Source: Chrysomallon squamiferum | Taxonomy: Eukaryota > Mollusca > Gastropoda > Neomphalida > Peltospiridae | DNA length: 37,500 nt | NCBI GenBank assembly: GCA_012295275.1 | Contig: CM022674.1 | Location: 11,471,528 to 11,509,027 of the forward strand | Direction of reading: 5' to 3' | Part shown: positions 31,725 through 37,500 of the stretch, in pieces | How positions within the stretch are numbered: position 1 is the first letter of the stretch | How the letters are laid out: the number at the start of each line of letters is the position of its first letter | Program-made: the position numbers and the translations under genes | Notes under the pieces: model-generated | Databases searched by the model: none | Told to the model about the DNA's origin: nothing | What the model saw: the letters and a program-made list of their open reading frames with translations, nothing else

Positions 31725-32080
31725 AACTGTATTTTAATTCGCCTTCGTTTCTCAGTCAAATTTTCCATATGTTGCCTCGTCTATTTCACCGTGGCCGTCA
31801 AGTGATCTTTGAAACAGACAATAAGAATCACGTGCGCACGTGCTGTCCCTATTTCAAGAGTCCTTCGCAATTGACAGACAGGACATCGATTGTGAACAAC
31901 TGGTGTTTGTGGGGATAATACAGCATATGTGACGGAGGCAAATAACGGGACATTATACATGCAATTCACGCACAAAGAGACGAAATTTATTATCTTCTAA
32001 CGACCCATTCTTATGCGATTACCTTGGATATGAAACCCAACATCTATCGATCTTATTAACCAGTGTCGTGTGGTATAATT
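31725..32080. promoter_or_regulatory. Unique island with a double CACGTG palindrome
   Basis: About 355 bases, CpG-containing and non-repetitive, 1.3-1.6 kb inside the intron from the promoter. CACGTG-CG-CACGTG at 31829-31842 is a 14-bp perfect palindrome of two canonical E-boxes. Two ATCGAT-like words (31884 and 32046) are also seen. The 64-codon minus frame (31975-31781) is not recognised. Confidence 0.5.
31829..31842. promoter_or_regulatory. Tandem E-box palindrome CACGTGCGCACGTG
   Basis: Two CACGTG sites separated by CG. CACGTG is the classical site of bHLH or bHLH-ZIP factors (MYC/MAX, USF, CLOCK families). Which factor binds, if any, cannot be told. Confidence 0.6.
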
Positions 32081-32098
32081 ATTTATTTCATTTATTTC

Positions 32099-32200
32099 AT
32101 TTTTTTTTTTTTCTCCCTTAAATTATTTCTGTGTTTTTGATACTTTTTAAATCCGAATTTTAATTTAAAAAAAAAAAATAAAAAAAAAAAAAAAAATTAG
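32099..32200. repeat. Poly(T) and poly(A) tracts
   Basis: T13 at 32100-32112 and an almost pure A tract at 32167-32197. Confidence 0.85.
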
Positions 32201-32228
32201 GTAATTTGTTACTATACTGAATATAAAC

Positions 32229-32249
32229 TGTGTGTGTGCGTGCGTGTGC

Positions 32250-32294
<45 letters not shown>
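32229..32294. repeat. (GT)n with GC interruptions
   Basis: About 64 bases of strictly alternating purine-pyrimidine, including several GTGCGTGC modules (32236-32254). This is the type of sequence prone to Z-DNA. Confidence 0.9.
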
Positions 32295-32295
<1 letters not shown>

Positions 32296-32788
32296 TCTTG
32301 GATGGTTGTTCGTTTGTTTATATGTGTGTATGTCTGTATGTATATTTTATTTTAATTTAAAATATCTGTGGATATAGTTGTATTTATTTATTTATTTATT
32401 CTAGGAAATACAGAAATTTAGACAGATAGGTACTGCACAGATGCATATCCTACATGTTTTGATGAAAAATTTATAATATATGCATATTAAATATAATTAG
32501 TAATTAGTGTTTATTATTATACAGACGAACGGACAAAGATAGACAAATTGATTAATAAGTGCATAATTATGTGTGCATGTTTTAATGTGAGATTGTTTGT
32601 CAAACTTATCTGTAGTTTTTAAAATAAAATATATATATTAAAGGTGAAAATATAAACGCTGACAGAAATGGGGCACAGGACAGAAAACAATAGGCTGGTT
32701 TCTCAAACATGTGTTTTTCATAAGACTTTCGTCTGCACATCTCGTACACATATAAGTAGGTACAAAAAATAAAAAATAAAAAAAAATA

Positions 32789-32790
<2 letters not shown>
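32295..32790. other. AT-rich spacer
   Basis: TTTA run (32383-32400). The stretch 32640-32760 is more complex but unrecognised. Confidence 0.55.

Positions 32791-32791
<1 letters not shown>

Positions 32792-32840
<49 letters not shown>
32792..32840. repeat. (CA)24 microsatellite
   Basis: Uninterrupted AC/CA from 32792 to 32840. Confidence 0.97.
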
Positions 32841-32843
<3 letters not shown>

Positions 32844-32884
32844 CTTGTTATTTCCAACAATACTGTCTTAGAGGTTTTTTTAAC

Positions 32885-32914
32885 GGGGAGGGGCCGAAAG
32901 GTGCGGGGTGGGGG
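32885..32914 (+). other. Putative G-quadruplex sequence
   Basis: Four G runs: GGGG 32885-32888, GGGG 32890-32893, GGGG 32905-32908 and GGGGG 32910-32914, with loops of 1, 11 and 1 bases. It lies on the template strand of the minus-strand gene, about 430 bases into intron 1. Confidence 0.5.
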
Positions 32915-32929
32915 TTAGAAAATGAGCAA

Positions 32930-32969
32930 TGTTTTAAAAAAAAAATTTTTTCTTTTTTCCTTCTTCTTC

Positions 32970-33020
<51 letters not shown>

Positions 33021-33062
33021 TTCTAAAAAAATAAAAAAAAAAAAAAATAAAAAAAAAACAAC
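32930..33062. repeat. (ATT)17 flanked by A- and T-rich tracts
   Basis: ATT copies 32971-33021, then an A-rich tract to 33060. Confidence 0.93.
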
Positions 33063-33089
33063 CCCAAAACCACCCAAAAACCACATTAA

Positions 33090-33338
33090 TAATACAAACT
33101 GATTTTAAAGTCAAAGCATTAAAATCGCATAATTTGCCACACACACTCTCCCTCACAAAAAACGAGAAGAAAACCGAACTGAATACACGAGGCTCACAAA
33201 ATAAGCTAACAGCATAAAAACAAATAAATTTGCATGCGTCATTTGCTTAGAGAGTAAGAAGTTTAAAAAGTCGTCTGACGAGAAATAGGGCAGGGTAAAT
33301 AATAATAATAAAAAACTAATCGATATTTAAAAATACCC
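33090..33338. promoter_or_regulatory. Promoter-proximal part of intron 1, with POU octamer
   Basis: Higher-complexity sequence directly inside intron 1. It holds a perfect POU octamer ATTTGCAT at 33228-33235, followed by GCGTCATTTGC. This could be an enhancer close to the promoter. The evidence is motif content only. Confidence 0.35.
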
Positions 33339-33340
33339 AC
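33339..33340 (-). other. 5' splice donor of intron 1
   Basis: On the minus strand AACG is followed by GTGGGT. The cut leaves the exon at phase 1. A second GT five bases further in (before ATTT) would give phase 2 and is less likely, because vertebrate PRDM3/16 exon 1, as I recall it, ends at phase 1. Confidence 0.65.
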
Positions 33341-33377
33341 CGTTTTCCAGCTTCCTCGCTTTTGACTTGGACCGCAT
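33341..33377 (-). CDS. Prdm3/16: First coding exon of a PRDM3/PRDM16 (MECOM/hamlet-type) zinc-finger gene, PR-domain isoform
   Basis: The minus strand reads MRSKSKARKLEN plus one base, then GTGGGT, a usable 5' splice donor at 33340-33339. Reading on into the intron meets a stop within a few codons (33327), as expected if the exon is spliced. Established: PR-containing PRDM16 starts MRSKARARKL and PRDM3/MDS1-EVI1 starts MRSKGRARKL, so 8 of the first 10 residues match each. From memory, both vertebrate genes put about 12 codons plus one base on this exon ahead of a very long intron, the same architecture as here. In vertebrates the peptide binds RBBP4 of the NuRD chromatin complex. The full protein is a nuclear transcriptional regulator with a PR/SET domain and two zinc-finger clusters; those exons lie beyond position 1. 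The ATG has a purine at -3 (AAG before ATG). Doubt: only 12 residues support the call, but motif, exon length, phase, donor and promoter agree. Confidence 0.8.
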
Positions 33378-33510
33378 CTTGAAGCAGGAATTTTTTTCTT
33401 TCTTATTAAATTCTTTTCTCTTCTTCGTATTTTCTCTTTCTATTCGGAGCTTATCGAAGCAGAAGACAGGCCACTTGTCAATTGCTACACAATAAACAAT
33501 TCCCGTAACA
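33378..33510 (-). other. Probable 5' untranslated region of the PRDM3/16-like transcript
   Basis: This stretch lies between the CpG-dense promoter patch and the initiator ATG. It has no polypyrimidine tract plus AG immediately before the ATG on the minus strand (the sequence there is purine-rich), so an upstream acceptor is unlikely and the exon probably runs unbroken to the transcription start. The reading frame is open upstream through here, with in-frame ATGs at 33527-33525 and 33521-33519, but these overlap the NRF1-type site. The protein match begins only at 33377. Confidence 0.5.
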
Positions 33511-33620
33511 CCTGCGCGCATGCGCATCAATCAGAAGACGTCTGCTCGCGCGTGCATTTCTGGGAGGGTGAGAATACAAACGGAGAAGACGACATTGCCA
33601 GTGAAATTATGATGTTAGCA
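33511..33620 (-). promoter_or_regulatory. CpG-dense, TATA-less probable core promoter of the PRDM3/16-like gene
   Basis: Nine CpG dinucleotides fall within about 85 bases (33513-33596), unlike anything else in the window. CGCGCATGCGCA at 33515-33526 fits the NRF1 consensus YGCGCAYGCGCR exactly and contains a 10-bp palindrome. AGACGTCT (33536-33543) is a CRE-like palindrome, and TCGCGCG follows at 33546-33552. No TATA box is seen upstream on the minus strand. NRF1 sites typically mark TATA-less CpG promoters, so the start site is probably here, about 130-220 bases 5' of the ATG. Confidence 0.65.
33515..33526 (-). promoter_or_regulatory. NRF1-type binding site
   Basis: CGCGCATGCGCA is a full match to YGCGCAYGCGCR, 138-149 bases upstream of the ATG. 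It is the clearest single promoter motif in the window. Confidence 0.6.
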
Positions 33621-33641
33621 CAGTCTAATTGTTGACATCGT

Positions 33642-33691
<50 letters not shown>

Positions 33692-33734
33692 ATAATAATA
33701 ATAATAATAATAAGAAGAAGAAGAAGAAGAAGAA
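33642..33734. repeat. Compound trinucleotide tract (TAG)n-(TAA)n-(AAG)n upstream of the promoter
   Basis: About 16 copies of TAG (33642-33689) run straight into about 8 copies of TAA/AAT (33690-33713) and about 7 of AAG (to 33734). The tract starts roughly 45 bases beyond the CpG patch, on the upstream side of the gene, so length variation could change promoter spacing. Confidence 0.9.
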
Positions 33735-34305
33735 AATAAAACTTTAAATTAGTTTAGAAACAAGAATAAGTAAAGAAAATTAAAGACGAATAGGTTTTAT
33801 AATTTATAATTTTTACAGCTGTCTTTTATAAAATATACCATAAACAGAGATCATCTTATTTTACTGCATAGCTTATCACAAGTCGTTATATATTTGTTTA
33901 TTTATTTATTTATTTATTTATTTATTGTTTATTTGTTTGTTTGATTGTTGTTTGTTTATAATGTTTGCTTTCTTGTTTCGTTGGTTTTTGTTTGTTTACT
34001 TATTAACATTTTTAATATAAATTTATAGAGATTAAGGCGCAGTGTTCGTATTCAACTGTAAACCTGTTTTCCTGTTCAAACTGACCATAGCTGTATGTAT
34101 CATTTTAAAGAATATGTGCATATTAGTCACAAATAATTTTCAGTTTAATTTCACGTATATCACAATGGCTTCCAGTACTTTATGTCATTATAGTCGGCGT
34201 TTTGTACGTGCCAGTAAATCTCTTAATGTCGGGATTACAACCTCAATTCTCACAGATCCGCGCCTGAAACATCATACAATAGAGTTTATATTTATATAAC
34301 GTGGT
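33735..34305. other. Upstream flank, AT-rich with TTTA repeats
   Basis: TTTA/TTTG tract (33895-33955). The 85-codon plus frame at 34042-34299 has no recognised domain; a divergent transcript is possible but unsupported. Confidence 0.5.
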
Positions 34306-34309
34306 GTAA

Positions 34310-35150
34310 TATTAAACAAGACACGTTGTCAATATTGTACTGTGAAAATAAGTCGGAAATCTTTTTGAGTATTCTGGAAAGTAAGAGCTTATTAACGTGT
34401 TGAGGGTTTGTTAAACAAAATTGTCGAAACACGCATTTATTATCATTTATTATATTATAACTGTATTGCTATCGGCGTTAAAATATATGGATAATTTTGC
34501 TATAATACGTTGAAAAATATGACAGTATTATTACTCAGACCACCAAGCTGTTATTATTATTAAACAAAGTATGCCGATCACATTAGTCACTGTTCTATGT
34601 ATTAACAACGAACATCGACAGTTTGACTAAACTTGATCCGTATTAAACAAATTTATGTCGATCACATTATTCACAGTTCTACGAAATATCAATAAAAATC
34701 GACAGTATTACTAAACTTGATCCGTATTAAACAAAATTATGTCGATCACATTATTCACAGTTCTACGTATTAAACAATATACATCGACAGTATTACTAAA
34801 CTTCATCTGTTTTAAAACAAAATATGTTGACACTATTGTTCTAACACGCTTTGCAGTATTAAACAAAAAGACAACAAAATCATTCATGTTATTATAATAC
34901 TCACAACTCTGTCACACATATTACTACAAAACGAAATTAAAAATATCGAAAACCTATAAATAATAAACAAACTTGGTTGACACTATTACTATGCTATGCT
35001 CTCTCTCTAAAACATTATATTAAACATTACTAGTGAACAATATTACCGTACCGCTCACTAAAAAAAAAAAAAAAAAAAAAACTGTCGACAGTTCAGTATT
35101 ACAGAGAACAAAAAGCTACATCATTCTCTGATTTAAAAACATACACTGAC
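34310..35150. repeat. Diverged satellite with an approximately 84-bp dimeric unit
   Basis: Clear copies start at 34558, 34641 and 34725, and a degraded fourth at 34810 (periods 83, 84, 85). Each has two halves of about 42 bases: TATTAAACAAA..TATGTCGATCACATTATTCACAG and TATTAA..ACATCGACAGTATTACTAAAC. TTAAACAA..GTCGA words continue to both sides (about 34311, 34412, 34857, 34963, 35022, 35084), so a 42-bp ancestral monomer is likely. A poly(A) run lies at 35060-35080. Confidence 0.75.
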
Positions 35151-35194
35151 AATATTTCTGTACTGCAGATATATTAAATTCACAAATGTCAAGA

Positions 35195-35330
35195 ACAGTA
35201 ACAACAACAGCAACAGTCATCATCGTCATCATCATCATTATTATTAGTTGTTGTTGTTGGTGTAATAATAGTAATAGTAGATGAAGTATGCCAATGGTAG
35301 TGGTAGTAGTAGTAGTAGACCTTGATTTAA
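35195..35330. repeat. Compound trinucleotide tract
   Basis: ACA, CAT (35217-35235), ATT, GTT (35249-35260), and GTA (35269-35319). Confidence 0.85.
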
Positions 35331-35504
35331 ATTCTACAAATAAGCGATTCAGTTTTGTTTTGTGTTTAATAGACATGCTTGTATCTGTTCCTATTAAATG
35401 CATTAAATGATATACCTGGACAATTTAATTATTTCTTTTGTATTTGTTAAAACAAAATTTAAGTAAATAAAATAAACAAGAATAATAAAAAGTAGACAAA
35501 TAAA

Positions 35505-35549
<45 letters not shown>

Positions 35550-35880
35550 GAAATAAAAAGTATAAAACTATTTAAAAAAAGGAAGAGGAAGAGAAAAAAC
35601 GAAAAAGATAAAAAATCTGTGATGTGTTTTTCTTTATTACAGTGACTTTATAAATATTTCACTTGTCTGTTAGATTTAATTCAAATTTTTAATTTTTTTT
35701 TTAATTCTTAATTTTTTAACCAAATTACAAAATGAAAACGCCATAAAAGAGAAAATGTCGAAATTCATACATAAACCATGAACTCGTTACTCTTACACGG
35801 TTAAAAACAAATAAGCCAATAACCTGAAACTTCACAAAATAAAATTTAAGTGTTTTTCCCATCTCTCTCCGTACATGCGC
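35331..35880. repeat. A-rich upstream sequence with (AAAT)n-(AAT)n
   Basis: AAAT (35499-35522) into AAT (35521-35547), then A-rich. Nothing else recognised. Confidence 0.65.
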
Positions 35881-36180
35881 ATTAATACACACTGTGAGAT
35901 ATTTGCATATTACTTAGTTTTTTTCTTAATTTATTTACTTATGATATCGCATGGTTTATTGCCTATACAAAGTGTAAGCTGTGAAAAGTACGATAAACTT
36001 CAGTAACTACAAGACAGTTTAACGACGTTTAATTATTTTTACTGGAACGGTTATTAAGAGTTATAAATATGCACAATTTTTTATATATATATATAAATTT
36101 GAATTACAAGATAAAACTCGCTACAGTCGCTACATAAACTCCTCTTATTGGTTGGCTGTAAATATTTATGTGCACCTTTT
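35881..36180. promoter_or_regulatory. Upstream segment with POU, CCAAT and FOX-type words
   Basis: ATTTGCAT octamer at 35901-35908. ATTGG (inverted CCAAT) at 36147-36151. TGTAAATA, a FOX site, at 36157-36164 inside TGTAAATATTTATG. It lies 2.3-2.6 kb upstream of the promoter. AT-rich background weakens the call. Confidence 0.3.
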
Positions 36181-36685
36181 TATAAACAGGAGGATAAAAA
36201 AATAAAAATAAAAACTTTAAAAATAAAACCTATAATAAACGTTTCCGTTAATATAGATATAGGATTCTGGTTTCTAAAGCACTGAGATGAGTTGATCCTG
36301 GGACCCACCATGCGTTAATATTGTTCTGTAGACTGAACTACTGCAGTTTCCTTGTATCATTTTAGAAATTTCTTCTTTCGAATTTACAACCCCAAAACAA
36401 CACCAACCCCGCCAACACCAAAATCAAAAAAAAAAAAAAAAAAAAATTAAAATTCGATGAACAAAATAAAAAAAAACAACAATAAAAACAAAAAAAAAAA
36501 AATTAAAATAAGAAAAAAATTAAAATTAAAATCAAAATAAAATTTAAAACTGATGAACAAAACAAGAATACTACTGCAAAAACAACAACAATAATAATAA
36601 TAAAGTTGAAAACTTTTTCAAATGAGCCAAAAGTCTGGGTTCCTATTATTGCTATTTTGCTAAAAATAATAAAATAATAAAGATA
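36181..36685. other. A-rich sequence, nothing recognised
   Basis: Poly(A) and AAAAT runs (36425-36545), short AAT (36588-36601). The segment 36260-36370 is more complex but unrecognised. Confidence 0.6.
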
Positions 36686-36689
36686 AATT

Positions 36690-36910
36690 TTCAGTGCAAA
36701 AAGTCTTAACTATCATAGGCTGCATTACAGTACGTTTCTATCCCATTCCAACCAGTGTATCATCAAAGGCTGTGGTTTATTTTATCCTGTCTATGAGAAG
36801 GCACACATTATCGTTTGTGCTAATAACGAGTAGCCGATGTTTTGACTTCAGCGGGTTTTTTCTCTCTCATTGCTCTGCTAGTAAGGTATAGTTATGAGTC
36901 GAGATAATTT
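36690..36910. promoter_or_regulatory. Unique island 3 kb upstream with TEAD, TCF and Runx words
   Basis: CATTCCA (36744-36750), ATCAAAG (36762-36768) and TGTGGTTT (36771-36778) fall within 35 bases in non-repetitive sequence. The 65-codon plus frame (36694-36891) is not recognised. Confidence 0.35.
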
Positions 36911-37500
36911 ATAATATATTTGCCTCAGAGAAAGGTTCAAGCACGTTTTTCATGGACGCAGTTTCTAACTTCAGTATGAAAACTAATTATTGATAAAGGT
37001 TTGCTGTGATACTATAAAAAAATGACGTAACAAAATTCTTATCTTTATGTTACTACTTTTTTGTTTTTGGTGACACATCATAGAGATAACAAAGTATAAC
37101 ACTAAAATAATAATGTTATGTAAAATTTGAACGCCGTTATCGTTACAAAGAGCCAAAATATATGTTTCATATTCCGTTTTAAAATTGAAATGTTGAGAAA
37201 ATGGTGTGGTATGTGTTCATGAATGTATTTTACAGATATGTGTGATTTATGGCATTAAATGAAATAAGGTTATGCATTCTGGCAATTATTTTCGGGGAAA
37301 AAAACCAAGAAAAGAAAAAGAATGAATAATCAAAATATACATTTATACTTTAACAAATACAGAGATTCATAGATGCACACACACATACATACAGACGTAG
37401 ACACATACACACAAATAAATTAACATGTTTTAACTGGATAGAAACCGAATATTCCAGAGAAAGGGAAAAATATATATATAAAAAAAAAAAAAAAAAAAAT
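36911..37500. other. AT-rich upstream sequence, nothing recognised
   Basis: CA/CATA repeats (37375-37410) and a terminal poly(A) run from about 37482. No gene. Confidence 0.6.

Larger units (their letters stand above)
1..33340 (-). other. 5' part of the very large intron 1 of the PRDM3/16-like gene
   Basis: If the exon at 33341-33377 is right, everything to the left is intron until the next exon, outside the window. No minus-strand open frame in 1-33340 resembles the next expected segments (acidic linker, PR domain). At least 33 kb of intron would agree with the huge first introns of vertebrate MECOM and PRDM16. The interval alternates repeat tracts with unique islands, listed separately. 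Confidence 0.65.

Noticed and set aside
34042-34299. 85-codon plus-strand frame as a divergent gene from the promoter
   Set aside because: No recognised domain or codon signature; composition equals the flanking DNA.

Overview
This is a eukaryotic, animal-type, AT-rich window. It is dominated by simple-sequence repeats, namely (CA)n, (TA)n, (TATG)n, (GATA)n, (ATT)n and (AAAT)n tracts, plus older diverged minisatellites, and almost no open frame looks like a protein. The microsatellite texture and the tRNA-derived repeat fragments would suit a mollusc, most likely a coleoid cephalopod. That species-level guess is an inference and I cannot prove it from the sequence.

I recognise one gene. On the minus strand, 33377..33341 encodes MRSKSKARKLEN plus one base, followed at once by a GT splice donor. 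This matches the N-terminus of the PR-domain isoforms of PRDM3 (MECOM/MDS1-EVI1) and PRDM16 (fly relative: hamlet). In vertebrates that short basic peptide sits on its own first coding exon and binds the NuRD subunit RBBP4. Just 5' of it, at about 33510-33600, lies the only CpG-dense patch in the window, with a perfect NRF1-type site and no obvious TATA box; I read it as the promoter. Transcription therefore runs toward position 1. About 33.3 kb of the window (1-33340) is then the 5' part of a very large first intron, and 33620-37500 is upstream flank.

The intron alternates between repeat 'seas' and 150-450 bp islands of higher-complexity, repeat-free sequence. The islands lie at about 2440-2880, 6090-6420, 8210-8500, 10285-10670, 12120-12760, 14220-14470, 15590-15800, 19175-19600, 24055-24240, 25950-26335, 26995-27240, 28505-28860, 29310-29490, 30440-30830 and 31725-32080. 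Several carry clustered homeodomain, E-box, SOX, TEAD or POU-type words. They are candidates for conserved cis-regulatory elements of the PRDM3/16 locus, and cross-species alignment would be decisive.

Notable structures include: a tandem array of about ten tRNA-length (71 bp) units with A-box- and B-box-like segments (8519-9270); an indel-free 33-bp minisatellite open in three frames (17512-17930); a 32-bp perfect palindrome (22039-22070); a double E-box palindrome CACGTGCGCACGTG (31829-31842); a cluster of CAGGTG/CAGGTA words with an inverted repeat (28579-28616); and an approximately 84-bp dimeric satellite just upstream of the promoter (34558-34840). I see no intact transposon, tRNA, rRNA or second protein-coding gene.
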